DNA of 64,000 bases from Liolophura sinensis (GCF_032854445.1 NC_088306.1:2352373-2416372); one strand, 5' to 3'; positions 12,586 to 24,285 are shown, counted from the stretch's first letter. Notes: generated by a model from the sequence alone, not told the origin. Numbers and translations are program-made.

Positions 12586-12993
12586 ATTTACATATCCCCT
12601 AGCACCACGGCTTAAGCATAGGTTAGACGTCACTGGTCTAGAATTACGCAAAACATTGTTGTCATCGCATTTAACATACCATCACATCAAAAGTATTAAA
12701 ATTGTTTCAGAATAACCTAGACATTAGCTTGCACCAGTCATCAGGATAAGACATGAGTATCCTATGTAGCAAGCTGTACGTCTAGTTTTGCAAACCTGCA
12801 TTAGTGTGACATGTTTGAATCCTTGAAAATAAAGGTCCGTTTATAAGGATCAAGTCGATTCGATCCAAATAAGTGGTCCCGGTGTCCAAACCAATTTTTG
12901 GTTTAGAGGCTTCTCACCAAACAATTATACGATACAAATTAGAGAACGGAAACTGCCAGACATGTTAGGGTCAGATTATTTTTGCAGCTCAGA

Positions 12994-13180
12994 GTCAAAG
13001 TAACCATTATAACAATGGTAAAAAAAAACACTAGGATTATAATGTCGTATCTTATTGTTTGTAAGAATAGGGTCAAAATAACCAATATTATTGGTCAAAG
13101 CGCCGAGAACCACTGTTCGCTAAATTCTGATCGCATTCAATGGTCTTCAGACTAGGTCAAAGTAACCATCCCTCCTTGGT
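12994..13180. repeat. Three spaced gtcaaa(a/g)taacca palindromic sites
   Basis: Sites begin at 12994, 13072 and 13156. Each has gtcaaa(a/g)taacca followed by its own inverted half: accatt...aatggt, accaatattattggt, and accat...ttggt. Spacing is 78 and 84 bases, while the DNA between them is not clearly repeated. This may be a decayed tandem repeat or a set of binding sites. Confidence 0.5.
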
Positions 13181-13554
13181 CCTCCTACCAGTGTTGACAG
13201 CTTGCGTTTGTCAACCAGTCGTTGCACTGTCCCCTTAATGCTGAACGCCAAGCGAGGAAGCTTCAACTTCCTCTTTTAAGGTCTTGGGTGTGACTCGACC
13301 CAAGATTAACTCGGAATCTACCGCTCCCGAATGAGTTGGAATCTATTCCATCTCATGCCTATTATACAATTTGATGGCATTCATCTACGCTTTGAACAAC
13401 GGCTGTCGTTGACTGTAAAATGCCACCAAAGACCGTCTTCGGGAGTCCAATCCACTATTGGCATAAGTTAGCGCTTTATACCGGATAGAGCTAGAGACTA
13501 GATGGTTTGCGCTGACATTTTCACCGCAGTTTATGCCCACATTAGTTCGAAACT

Positions 13555-13700
13555 ACCAAGACTGTGTTCCCTTGTAATATACAGTTATCCCAAAACACCA
13601 GCTATAACAAGAGACCGTGTTTCACGGGTTATGTGTGACCATTTGCTATGCTATCTTGCTGCTCTGGTTTTACTCTCTACGCTGTACGTCTTTAAATATA
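13555..13700 (-). repeat. Dispersed repeat family Z, copy 3 (minus)
   Basis: Read on the minus strand it gives 'aaagacgtacagcgtagaga', 'gagcagcaag', 'aaatggtcacacataaccc' and 'gtgaaacacgg', matching the 12.4-kb copy in order. Confidence 0.6.
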
Positions 13701-15314
13701 CTGTATCTTCGCGGTAACCGTTTCACACCAGGTGTTCAGCATATCCAAGTATGATAGGTATAAAATAGGGAAATGACATGTTAAGGTGTTAATGCTCTTG
13801 TAAAAAAGGCCAATATTATGCAGATGTCGATTTCCTTCTCACGTGAAAATTAGCGAGATTCTGGTGTGAAATTCAGCCTGAACTACACGAAATTCAGCAA
13901 ACAGATTGTGAGTACCGCCTAGAACACCAATCGATTAAACAAGGCCAATATTTTATATCAATCAGTAGATTTATTATCAGAAAATCTTGGTAACCTGTGT
14001 CTCCGGTTTCCTCGGAATTTTTTTTTCAGGGAATTTAAATTTTCAAATTAATACGGATTAGTAGAAATGATATTTGTCGCCTGAAAATTGCATTTATTTG
14101 TTCTACTGAAATGCCACACATCAGTATCAGCGCAGGTCAAATTATTACATGTTGATTTACGTTAAACTTACGGTCGCTGGTAATATCAAAATGATCATAA
14201 TATCTGCTCGTAATCAACGGGTGATTTACACATCGAATACTTGTGTAACTTGACGATTAGTCAAAGCAAATTATCTTTCCAGCATGCTTAATACCATTTT
14301 ATCAATAATCATATGCTTAGGTGTCAATCTATAGTGTTAGGTAAGGCAAATATCCATTCTTATACGACAAATATTTGCAGTAAACTTAAAATGCTCTCAA
14401 TTATATCACATATACATCAGCAGCTGTAAAATAAGCACACAGTTTTTAAAAATCGATGTTTTATTTATACTTTTTTAAGTCTTTTCTTGTGAGATTAGAG
14501 AATTTAATAATCGCCTGCAGTATGGTTCTGTTTGAAAAAAAAATCTCTTAGATCACACACGGAGCGAATAATACTGCTTGAAGGCATTCTTTAAGATAAT
14601 GCAACCCAATACGAGACGTCCTACAAGGCACAAAACTATGATGCATTCAATTCCGCCCCAGGTTTATAGGACAGTGTAACGCCTTTAAACGCCCGGAAGA
14701 AAACCAGGTAACTTACTTGTTAAGCTGATAAGGAGAGCGCCAAGCACTTCTGCCTTAGAGTATTCATATTCTTAGCAGATTGCGAAGATGCCAAAGCTTC
14801 CCTCACTCGAGTTTGACACCCAAGTTTAATCAGAAGATGTCATCATTGATACTTAAAAATCAGCAAGGTCTATCAGCACTCTGAGTAATGGGGTAGGTCA
14901 GATTAAAGTCATCCCGTTTTTAATTTACTGTGACTGGGTGAGAGGTCAGGTCTTGTAAACTGCGCATAGTTTGGGGGGGGGATTAATTTGTAATGACGTT
15001 TCCCCATCCAAGTTGAATGATGCACGCCAATAACGGAACGTTGAATAAATTATTTTCCCAAGTAAACTGCCAATTGAGGCTGCTTTACATAAATGTCCAG
15101 TACCCAAGAGAACTTAGCCTTTACACAGCTGTCGTAAAGAACACCGATGGTATGGGGATACACGAGTGGACAGTAAACAGGGGGAATGTTAACACATGGA
15201 GTCCACAGAAAATGTTAGGCTTTGACCCTTGACAATTTACGCATGTTCAAACAACAATAGATAACATTTCAAGACATGCTTGGGTCCACCGTTAAGTACA
15301 CATGTTAAGTGTTA
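13701..15314. other. No recognisable gene
   Basis: AT-rich, with scattered homopolymers such as a G run near 14,973. The only frame above 70 codons is at 15,017-15,232 (plus) and has no motif. Confidence 0.5.
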
Positions 15315-16020
15315 GGATCTGTAGCAGCGAGTGAGAAAATTGGCAACAGCCTGAAAAACGTTGTTGTGATTTCTCACCGGTTTTAAAATTGTGTCTTCTG
15401 ACGGGTTCCTAACACCCACACGAGTTAATTCTGCGTAAAATACGCGCATGGCGTCAATATGACGTCTACAACGAAAAAGTACATGCGTAACAGTATCGTC
15501 TACAAAACATTACTCACAATGACCCGTGTCATGGAGATTGAATTTATGCAAATAGCTGCTTGTTTTAATGTGACCAGACAAGAGTTTAAATACGAGTATT
15601 TCGTCACAGCGACAGTTGAGAGAGAGATTGTAGTTTACAAAGATTTGAGGGTTGTGAGAATTTTTGCCATAATGGTATAAATTTCGGTTTGACATAACTA
15701 ATAGCTTCTTGTGCAGACAACGGGATGGTGTGGGATATATTGGGTAGATCAAGGGCTTTTTTGGCCAGTTTGTCGGCCAACTCATTTCTGTCAACACAAA
15801 TGTGGGCCGGCACCCATTCAAACGCCACAGATACACCTTGATAGCCCAATATAGTACAGATATACAGTATTTCATACACAAGCGCTGCCGACTTATTCCA
15901 AATCAAGTTACCAAGTGCCTGTAAAGAACTTAAGGAGGCTGTAAAAAATAACAGCCCTAATCGGTCTTAACTCGTGTAGATAGTTAAGAGCACTCAAGAT
16001 TGCGGTAAGCTCTGCCGTGA
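15315..16020 (-). pseudogene. RNase H and C-terminus of a second LINE family, frameshifted
   Basis: On the minus strand a decayed ORF2 C-terminus reads through three frames: an SVFTAELTAIL block (the RNase H glutamate region), a WVPAHICVDRNELADKLAKK block (the RNase H histidine/aspartate region, 15,604-15,906), then RCDEILVFKLLSGH...LHDTGHCE and a cysteine-histidine tail. Layout is as in jockey/I-type LINEs with RNase H, but the residues differ clearly from the family at 1.2-7.0 kb (WIPSHTGIHGN there), so this is a separate family. No RT part is visible upstream in sense direction; a minisatellite starts at 16,033. Confidence 0.75.
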
Positions 16021-16032
16021 ACACGGAAACAT

Positions 16033-16212
16033 AACAGGTATTGGCTTTTGAGGTCTACGATAAAACACCAAACAGGTATTGGCTTTTCATGTCTACGATA
16101 AAACACCAAACAGGTATTGGCTTTTCATGTCTACGATAAAACACCAAACAGGTATTGGCTTTTCAGGTCTACGATAAAACACCAAACAGGTATTGGCTTT
16201 TCAGGTCTATAG
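16033..16212. repeat. Minisatellite, 38-bp period, about 4.7 units
   Basis: Units start with 'aacaggtattggcttttc' at 16033, 16071, 16109, 16147 and 16185. Units are nearly identical, differing at one or two sites, so the expansion is recent compared with the 37-bp array at 7.8 kb. It abuts the LINE RNase H relic. Confidence 0.93.
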
Positions 16213-16214
16213 TA

Positions 16215-16770
16215 CAACACTCAAGACGTACATAATACGAGGCAATTGTTTTTGTAGGTATCCCGAAAACTGGAATGTTTATGTCTGGGATTAACCCACG
16301 GACGCGAGAGAATTATCCGTAATGAATTCGGCGATGTGGAAATAATCCATGTTTGCAATTACTTTTTTGGTTGGCGGGGGGATCTGGTAACTTCAGTTGT
16401 GTATTGCAATCAACCATGTGATTTAGCAAATAAATCTTCAGCAATATCAGTGAAGGCAAAAAATAATACAGGCATACTCAGATTTTCTCCAAAGCCCTCA
16501 TGCTGGTAACCGCAGTGTGTCACCCTTTAGACCATACATGGATTGTGCGGTCTACAATGACCACGAATGACCCAGTGAAAGCAATTCGTTATTCCAGCAG
16601 ACATTTACATGTAAAGTATGCTATTTGCAGGTTTTGGTGTTGATCTAGAGCTGCCATCTTTAGACAAAAATTTAATTTAGAGCACATCGCCACAAAATAC
16701 AACCAGCCTTTCAGGGTGTAGCACAGTTTGCTATCGCTATCGCTGCCGTTTACCTAATTATTCTTTGAGG
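16215..16770 (+). repeat. Dispersed repeat family Y, copy 1
   Basis: It is collinear with 25,115-25,715. Both contain 'catttatgtctgg' like blocks (here 'gtttatgtctggg'), 'aattcggcgatgtggaaata', 'atccatgtttgcaa', a short G run, and about 400 bases on 'gcacatcg.cac.aaatacaa' with 'cagccttt'. Order and spacing agree, with diverged filler between. No coding potential was recognised. Confidence 0.6.
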
Positions 16771-16789
16771 ACTTCTATCACGCTGCTCT

Positions 16790-16935
16790 CTAACCATTTA
16801 CGTGATCGGTTAGGTGAATCCCCCGAGGTAACCAGCTACCTGTTTGCAAAGTACTTGTGTCATACCATCACTTCAGGCCCCTGGTTTTCCTTCCCACGCT
16901 GTAGTCTTTTCCTTTGCTGCAAAGAACAATGGTTA
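16790..16935 (-). repeat. Possible family Z copy (minus), weak
   Basis: On the minus strand 'aaaagactacagcgtgggaa' and 'aaaaccagggg' resemble the start of family Z, and the flanking 'aaagaacaa.ggtta' resembles the flank of the 39.1-kb copy. Later blocks are too diverged to be sure. Confidence 0.3.
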
Positions 16936-17229
16936 CTAGATACGTAAACTACAACGCGGACAGGTTCTAGCACCTCCGTTAGCACTCAGACCGCCATAAG
17001 TTGGTCCATCGGCACAGACAAACCGAAAGTCCATCAGATTTTCCTCCTCTGCTACCACATCCGAATTATTTGCTCAAAACACAATTTCTACTCGGACATC
17101 ACCTGCAGAAACTTCAAAAATTTTAAACCGAAGCATCTACTAAAACAGTTAATACTGGTAATGGTGATATATCAAACAACTCTAAAACTGATTAATCTAG
17201 TGGTCCTACGGAACGTCCCTCTAAGGCCA

Positions 17230-18240
17230 CTACAGATCTTTAGATCCTCAGGCGGCTCCTCTACATAAACATTATTCACAGTCCTGTTGTTCTGGATACA
17301 GAGCTCCAGGCTGTGACCGTTCGTGTTTGTCTCAACCAACCACATTGTGATCGCTGGATATTCCCCGCAGCTTTCAAGTTACATAATTTAAAAGAACAAT
17401 TACCGTTTGTTATAATGGGAGATTTTAATACCCATAACCTCTTATGGGGCAGTAATAACATAAATAATAAGGGCAAGATAGTAGAAGGTTTGTTAGCCAA
17501 GGAGGAACTGTGTTATTTCAATAATGATTATAATTATCATTTACATCCGGGTAATGGCGCTTATTCCGCTATAGATCTCTTTATCACCGGTTCATTACTT
17601 CTCCAAGATTTGGAGAGTGCGTGAGGATCTTTGTCGTAGTGAACATTTTCCTATTATCCTAGAGCATCTCGCTTCTACTTCTTTAGAAAGTGTAGCTAGG
17701 TAGAAGTTCGATTAAATAGGTTGGATTGCATCTGAGATGTTCTGTGAGGCTAATATCACCTAAGAGACTCTGAATGCAGCAGATGATCCTACATTAAAAT
17801 TTACAGAGCTTGTTTTACGAGCTGCCGATAAAAGTATCCCGAAGACGTCGACCAATGTGAAATCTAAAAGTAAACTCTGGTGTGATAATGAAAGTTGTAA
17901 AGCCATAAAGGACCGTAAAAGGTATGAACGGAAATTTAATCATTGTTGTACTGATAATAATTTAAACCAGGTTCATATCTTTAGAGCTAAGGCTCGTCGA
18001 TTACTCAAGTCCAAGGGGCAATCTTGTTGACGGAACTTTGTTTCGGGCATTACGTCAAAAACACCCGTGCGTAAGGTCTGGGACATGGTTCAGAAACTTA
18101 AGGGCTAAAATAATAAAGCAAAAGTCCAGCATTTAAAAATGAAGATAATACATTAACATCCCCACCAGATATAGCTAATAAATTAGCTGAAACAATTTCG
18201 AAGAAGTCTTCTTCAGAGAATTATATTTCAGAGTTCCAAC
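17230..18240 (+). pseudogene. LINE relic ORF2, endonuclease part
   Basis: The plus-strand frame at 17,313-17,624 holds VIMGDFNTHN and LHPGNGAYSAIDL, matching the endonuclease of copies 1 and 2. It loses its frame near 17,620 and recovers as degraded sequence through 'gacgtcgaccaatgtgaaat' to about 18,240. The catalytic N-terminus with QWNCRG and QETHL is absent because of the upstream deletion. Confidence 0.8.
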
Positions 18241-18328
18241 ATATTTAAAAATCAGGAGAAAATTAAACTGGAAGATTATAATCGTCCACTTAATATCGAT
18301 GAACTAAAAACTTCATTAAGAAAGGCAC

Positions 18329-20300
18329 ATGATACTGCGTGATAACGTATATTGTAAGTTTCGGAACTCTTTACCGTCCGAGCCACTGAAGATTCTCTTG
18401 GACTTGCTTAATGATATTTGGATAACTGGTCATTTTCTACCCTCATGGAGGGAGGGGTGTATTATCCCGGACCCCAAACCGGGTAAGGATCGTACTGATC
18501 CGTCCAATTACCGTCCTCTAGCCCTTGAAAGGTGTGTCTGTAAGACTATGGAACTGATGATAAATAATAGACTTGAAACCAACAAGTTACTATCTAATAT
18601 ACAATGTGGTTTTCGTCGAGGTAGATCCTCTATGGATCAACTTGTTCGATTTGAAAGCTTTATACATAACGGTTTTATTAATAATGAACCTGTGTTATCG
18701 ATATTTTTAACCTTGAAAAGGCCTACGGCACCGCATGGAAATATGATATTTTGATGGATCTGTCAGATATGGGGCTTAAAGGTCGTTTACCGCTAGTTGT
18801 ATCTGAAGTTTGTGTCCACTCTTTCAGACTCTCCTAAGCAACAAATGGGTGCTCCTCAGGGCAGTATTTTATCGCAAACTTCAGAATCAAAATAAATGGC
18901 TTATCGAAAACTTCGACATCAGGCACAGAGGGTTCTTTATATGTTGATGATTGCCTTATATGCTATATCGAACGTCAGTTGAAGCTTTGTCTTAATAAAA
19001 TGGAGAAATGGGCAACTGAGAACCACGTCTAAAACGGTAGGTATACATTTTTGTAATAAACGAAAACTTCATCTTGACCCGGAGGTTAAATTTTATGGTA
19101 AACAGATTAAAATTGTTGAAGAAACAAAATTTTGGGGTATAATATTCGAAAATATTCTTTTATACCCCCATATTAAAATGTACAAAAGTTGAATGTACAA
19201 AGGCTTTCGCTACACTTAAGGCCGTTTCTACCACGGATTGGGGTGCTGATCGATCTGTGTTATTAAATATATATCGTTTTCTGGTAAGGTCTAAAGTGGA
19301 CCAAGGTATGAGGCTGAACCTTGGTGCTTTTAGAACCTCACCAGTATAGAGTTCATACGTAGAGGCAAATGAGCCTTCTTTATACAGTAGACTATAAAAC
19401 TCAGCCTTCAATATGCTATAAAGCTTAAAACACATCGAACAAACCCTGCCTGTTTTTTCAATCCATCATATGTAGATAAATTCAATGAAAGTCCCAATAA
19501 GATCCCTTCGTTATCGGACCATATTGTGGAAGCTAACATCAAGCTAGAGGAAATCGCTCCGGTTTCTTTTCCGGAGTCTTCTCCCTGACTTTTTCCACAA
19601 CCTAAACTGCTATTTGATATACGTAACTAAAATAAATCCAGTACAAATCATTTTATAATTCAGCAAACTTTGGCTGAAATTAAGTCTAACTACACTGATT
19701 AGAAATTTATATATACTGATAAGTCAAAGGATGAGGACAGAGTTGCGGCTGTCTTAGGACAGCGAGTCTTCTTTTCGTCTGTTTTCCTCTTCTATCTTCT
19801 CTGCCGTGGCCAGGGCTGTACTCCTGGCCTTGTATGTTTCTTCTGGGCATGCTCAGAGGGCAGTGATATGCGGTGACTCACTCTCTTGCCTTTTAGAAAT
19901 TGAGAATAATAAATTTAACCATTTATTCTTGAAATTTTAGTCTGACATAGAAAACAAATTAAAAGAGGTAAACAGATTACATTTTATTGGATACCGAGCC
20001 ATTTTGGTATCTATGGAAAGATAGTCGTAGACAGGGAGGCAAAAGCTTCCCTTAATAAATCTACATGAAAGGAAAAACTCCATTTTTACGAATTTTCGTT
20101 CTAGTATTGTTACATATGTTCGTCGCCTTTGGTAGGGTGAATGGGACCTTCAGGTCCACAATGAACTGCACAGTGTTCGCCCCGTTATTGGATGTATTTT
20201 GTCTACTCACGGTATGTGTCGAAAAGACCAAGCGGTTTTAACGAGGTGTCGTATTGGGCATTCTCGTCTAACTCACTAATTTATACTTGATTGGGGGGTG
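18329..20300 (+). pseudogene. LINE relic ORF2, RT and RNase H part
   Basis: 18,329-18,754 encodes the RT fingers (PKPGKDRTDPSNYRPLAL, then CGFRRGRSSMDQ). The FDLxKAYD motif is destroyed by a frameshift near 18,710. Later RT segments (18,900-19,560) and RNase H pieces (about 19,690-20,050, with the SHFGIYG block near 19,990) are recognisable only by comparison with copy 1. There are many stops. Confidence 0.78.
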
Positions 20301-20394
20301 GGGAGAGAGGGAGGTTGCTCTGCCCCAGTGTGAGTGTTGAATGTGATGCTCGATGCGGCATCAAATATATCCTGGTTGACTCAGTAGACTCAGT

Positions 20395-20530
20395 AGACCC
20401 ATTGTACACGGTTGACTTTATATAGTAGACTTTACCCATTCTACACAGTCAACTTTATATAGTAGGCTTTACCCATTTTACACAGTCAACTTTATATAGT
20501 AGACTTTACCCATTCTACACAGTCGACTTT
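20395..20530. repeat. Tandem array, 37-bp period, about 3.5 units, inside the LINE relic
   Basis: 'agtagacttt' or 'agtaggcttt' recurs at 20424, 20461 and 20498. Each unit holds 'acccatt.tacacagtcaac' and 'tttatat'. The unit corresponds to the C-terminal coding region of LINE ORF2 ('ctacacagtcaactctatat'), so the array grew from LINE sequence after insertion. Confidence 0.85.
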
Positions 20531-20789
20531 ATATATGGTTTGTTTAATAGCATCGCTGGCGATGTTGTCATAAAGTAAACTGACGGCCATAAGAAACGTT
20601 ACAAAGAGTTTAAATCAATTTATTTTGCCAAAGCAAGAAAGAGGATGACTGAAGTTTAATATATATTGAAAACACCAATGACTTTAGATATTAAAAGTCT
20701 TGAGTAAGAACGGACAAAGCAGCCCTCAAATCACTTTTCCAGTGAACAAACAGAGCAGGGGTAGAAAAATAGCCATTCCATATTGGTTA

Positions 20790-21895
20790 ACAATGGGCAG
20801 AGTATACAAACTCGTTGCCATTTATCTTGGAGAGCGAACGCCAGTTCTTGTCGGTTGGCTGCAAGGTGTGACCTGTTGTCTTACCCGACAACCCTTGATA
20901 TCCCAAAAGGTGTTCTATGGGAGACATATCTGGGGGAAGTGCAGGCCATGGCAAGACGTTGACGGAGTTGGCGTCCAGGAAGTTCTGCTCAATTCGAGCT
21001 GTATATTTATTTATTTATTTGATTGGTGTTTTACGCTGTACTCAAGAATATTTCACTTATAACGGCGGCCGGCATTATGGTGGGTGGAAACGGAGCAGAG
21101 CCCGGGGAAAACCCACGGCCATCCGCAGGTTGCTGGCAGACCTTCCAACGTACGGCCGGAGAGGAAGCCAGCATGAGCTGGACTTGAACTCACAGCGACC
21201 GCATTGGTGAGAGACTCTTGGGTCATTACGCTGCGCTAGCGCGCTAACCAGCTGAGCTACGGAGGCCCCCTCGAGCTGTATGGGGTCTGACGTTGTCATG
21301 CTGGTACAGTACAACACGTGGCTGCTGTTCAAGAAATGGCAGGACCACAGGACGTAGAATTTCACCCACGTTACGTTGAGCCGTTAGGTTCGCGTAGATG
21401 GTCCGTTACTCTCCACAAATCCTACCCCACACCATCGGCTCGGCACAGGAACCGGCTTTCATCCGTGAAAAGAACATGTTGCCAATCACGTCGCTGCCAA
21501 CGGCGTACAATTCGAGCCCAGTGCAACATCTGGCGACTATGTTCGGCTATTAACAACCGCTCTCTGAATGATCGATAGGCCCTAATTCCGTGAGCCAGGA
21601 CTCTCCTGGTGCACTAAGGACCTTGATTGACGATGACGTCACTGTCAGGAAGCGGTTCCTCAGGTGTAAGAGGCGCAGGTGCCCGTCTTCTCTGGGCGTA
21701 GTTATCCTAGGCCTGCCTGTTCTTGGCCTGTCCGATGTCCAATGTCTTCAACGTTGCATCAAGTTTGACAGTTATACGAGGGCAGCCGAAGGTCCTTGCA
21801 ATGTGGGCATGGGTGGCTCCTATGGATACCACACCCAGGGCCCTCTCACGTTGGTCTGGAGTCCATCGAGGTATTACTTTGGGGGTTTTTAGTCA
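20790..21895 (-). pseudogene. Tc1/mariner transposase relic interrupted by a SINE
   Basis: The minus strand, read through several frames, gives a helix-turn-helix-like start (WTPDQRERALG), LFTDESRF (first catalytic Asp region), HDNVRPHTARIEQNFL (second Asp) and LPPDMSPIEH (third acidic residue). The two last motifs lie on opposite sides of, or next to, the inserted SINE at 21,005-21,270. This is the DDE/D layout of Tc1-like transposases. Multiple stops are present. No terminal inverted repeats were identified. The element is dead. Confidence 0.82.
21005..21270 (-). mobile_element. SINE, full length, nested in the Tc1 relic; 11-bp duplication
   Basis: A minus-strand full-length SINE: on the plus strand an AT-rich tail 'atttatttatttgattggtg', the 'ttttacgctgtactcaagaa' tail motif, body, B box, and the A-box head ending in 'gctacggaggcccc'. 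It is flanked by exact direct repeats 'tcgagctgtat' at 20,994-21,004 and 21,271-21,281. The insertion splits the transposase between conserved motifs and therefore postdates the DNA transposon. Confidence 0.93.
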
Positions 21896-22154
21896 GTGTG
21901 CAAGTCCAGCACTCGGTGGGTAACGTTTCTATACACTTATTACATGTGCAGTTGCGGCCATCCATGGGTCACGTGATTTTTCAACTTTCTTCGTTGTCTC
22001 AAAACAAATTCGTGTGGGCGTATATGACGATTGTCGCACATGGGAATATGCTTCGTACAATGTATTCCTACAATAATTTGGTATTAATTTGGTGAAAAGG
22101 CTTGTTAAATTTAACTCACGGAGTGGTAAAGTTTATTTTGGCCGTCAATGTATT

Positions 22155-22414
22155 TGTAGGCCATTGAACGATATCATAAGGTATAAAGTTTAATTATTAC
22201 AGTAGTATATACAGATAAAGAGATACACATACAGTTTTTCTAGATAAACTAGTTTTAAAAGTATGGTGCTTTTCGAGTTGTAACTGTTTCCGTTTTTCCT
22301 ATCTGATTTTAAATCTGTGCAAACATTTTTGTTTCGTGTTTGATGTTACTACTATATCGAACACCTGAGATATTGCCGATATGGTGTTAAGCCATAATCA
22401 TTCATTCATTCGGC
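22155..22414 (+). mobile_element. LINE 3'-end fragment, plus strand, with CATT tail
   Basis: It matches the 3' untranslated part of LINE copy 1: 'aggccatt', 'atatcataa', 'ttttcgagtt', 'tatctgattttaaa', then 'atattgccgatatggtgtt' and 'aagccataatcattcattc'. A short block before the tail is deleted. It shows that CATT repeats are the natural end of this LINE. Confidence 0.75.
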
Positions 22415-23676
22415 CGAATGCCGAAACATGAATATAGAAAATAACTATGTACATATGTTTATTATAGTTTCAGATAACTTTTTGAGATTTCGGGTCCGGT
22501 GGTCATTTGTTTTGTCTTGTTTTAATGCAAAGCCAATTGGGCTTTTGTCCGCATTCAAATTAACAGAGAGCTTAACTGCTAATACACACGTGAACAACTT
22601 GGTCACAGAATTGGGCTTTATAGTCGTTTATCATGGATAGATGGTTTGAAAAAAAACTTATCTTGCGTATCATATACATGGTACATGATTGTTTGAATGT
22701 ACATTGTAAATGGGCAAGTCGGACATTTAGTACATTTACATAAGCCTTGGTTGTTTTTTTTTTATTCATGTGTCTGCTATGTGCTCGGTACCAAGATGTG
22801 AATTGATTTAATATACCAAACAATTGATCATTTTCGTATTTCTTTTGGGGGGAAAAATTCCGAATATTCTTATTATTTCATGTATCTTTCGTTTACAACT
22901 CTTTCTCGGTTTTTAACACTAAATGATACATTTCAACATCATTGTAATGTCAGCAAACGTGCAATTTGTATTATGTTATTTATTATTTAGCTGTTTGCAA
23001 GTCTCGGAATAAAAAAATATAACTAGATTCGTGTACAAATGTATTTTAGTGGATGAAAAGTAGATTTAACATGAATGATCGACTGGATATATATTCGTGA
23101 GAGTGATTTTCAACCTGTCACCGCGGGCAAGTTAACGCTCTGCATAATTATTGAAAGTGAACTGAACCCGAGAAACATGTGTGGCAAATATAGCTCTCTC
23201 CCTGAAAGCCGACTCCTCTCGGCTGTCCATGTGCCTAGGGTTAGTGATCGAACGTAGTTTTGGGAATTGGGTGCGAGATTATTGACACTGACCATTTATC
23301 ATGCCTGGCAGCTGGAATACAGATGTTTGTTTTGACACCTTCCTGTACGCCTGTACATCAAGGAAGTTAATGTTTTATGTAGCACAACAACTACCCTGAA
23401 GCCGCCAGGTAGAAAGGAAAAGATTAGCCCGGAAATTCATTAGATTCACATTTCATTTGGCTACTCCCTGCCTGAAATTTTTAAGGGCCTCCAGATAAAG
23501 ATCGTCGCTGCTTTTACCTCATTCCAAACGTTTTGACATTCGTCACAGCACGTCTGATTTTTCACAACTGGACTCGCTTTCATACACGAACTCAACACTC
23601 TCTTACCGTTTCCAGTTCTGATCAGCTATTAGTGAAATGTTTATCCAGACAACACAGACTGCACGAACGACATAAT
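22415..23676. other. No recognisable gene
   Basis: AT-rich with short frames only (up to 83 codons on the minus strand at 22,572-22,823). No shared repeat was seen. Confidence 0.5.
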
Positions 23677-23735
23677 GTTATTTATTTATTTATTTGATTG
23701 GTGTTTTACGCCGTACTCAAGAATATTACCACATA
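23677..23735 (-). mobile_element. SINE 3'-tail fragment
   Basis: 'ttatttatttatttgattgg' followed by 'tgttttacgccgtactcaag' is the tail of the common SINE in minus orientation. The body is missing, so it is a severely 5'-truncated copy. Confidence 0.8.
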
Positions 23736-24009
23736 ATGACAAGTATCAGCGACACCTATCTTGTTCGGGATGTCCTTGTACAAACTAATGCCAATATTGC
23801 CAATCGGTACCATAGAGCGTATCGTATTTAAACGTTTTTTCGTTTCACAGGCCTAAGTAGGTCTTTAACGAAAGACACTTGTTGATGAGTTTTTACAAGT
23901 TAGGCAAATCACTTAGCACGGAGGATTTTTCCTGTCCAGGAAGCTTCCAGAGTATTTCATCGGGCTGCGTTTAAACGATTCTATTTGTGTTTTTAACATC
24001 TGAAATTAG

Positions 24010-24135
24010 ACTAGTCGAAGGAAACTTGGACAAACGGTAAATTATATGCCGTGGTCACACGGTGCGATTTATCGAGTTCGACAAATTGCATGAAGTAACG
24101 TTTGCTCTTGTTTTCCTTCTAAGAGTCGAAGAAGG
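24010..24135 (-). repeat. Diverged copy of the 24.6-kb ORF segment
   Basis: The minus strand resembles the middle of the ORF at 24,610-24,948: 'cgttacttcatgcaatttgt' and 'cacacggtgcgatt' type blocks are shared. Here the frame is broken by stops. A third, weaker relative lies near 26,050-26,240. Confidence 0.5.
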
Positions 24136-24217
24136 CAGCGTCGGGAAATTTCCAGGTTAATCATGGAAAGCGATCATAAACTCCAGCGTATCAGTCAGTT
24201 AGGCAGAGGGTTTTTGC

Positions 24218-24244
24218 CATTTTTTTTTTGGGGGGGGGGGGGGT
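24218..24244. repeat. T-run/G-run homopolymer junction
   Basis: A run of T is followed directly by a run of G. It is probably a replication-slippage site or an assembly-sensitive spot; the true length is uncertain. Confidence 0.8.
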
Positions 24245-24285
24245 CTGGAATGAGGATCCAACATCATGGATATAAGCGTCATGTC

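Larger units (their letters stand above)
16970..20575 (+). mobile_element. LINE relic, plus strand, same family as copy 1
   Basis: A heavily decayed plus-strand copy. It begins in the late part of ORF1 (a WSIGTDKP block near 17,000), jumps by deletion to mid-endonuclease near 17,230, and continues through RT and RNase H to the 'catcgctggcgatgttgtca' C-terminal region near 20,560. The usual 3' tail is missing. Substitutions and small indels are far more numerous than in the minus-strand copies, so this insertion is older. A 37-bp tandem expansion has formed inside it at 20,395-20,530. Confidence 0.85.

Noticed and set aside
15510-15881. 123-codon minus-strand frame as an independent gene
   Set aside because: Its C-terminal half is the out-of-frame continuation of the LINE RNase H relic; the N-terminal half is noise.
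16033-16212. CRISPR-like array of direct repeats
   Set aside because: The units are contiguous with no unique spacers, and the DNA is animal. It is a minisatellite.
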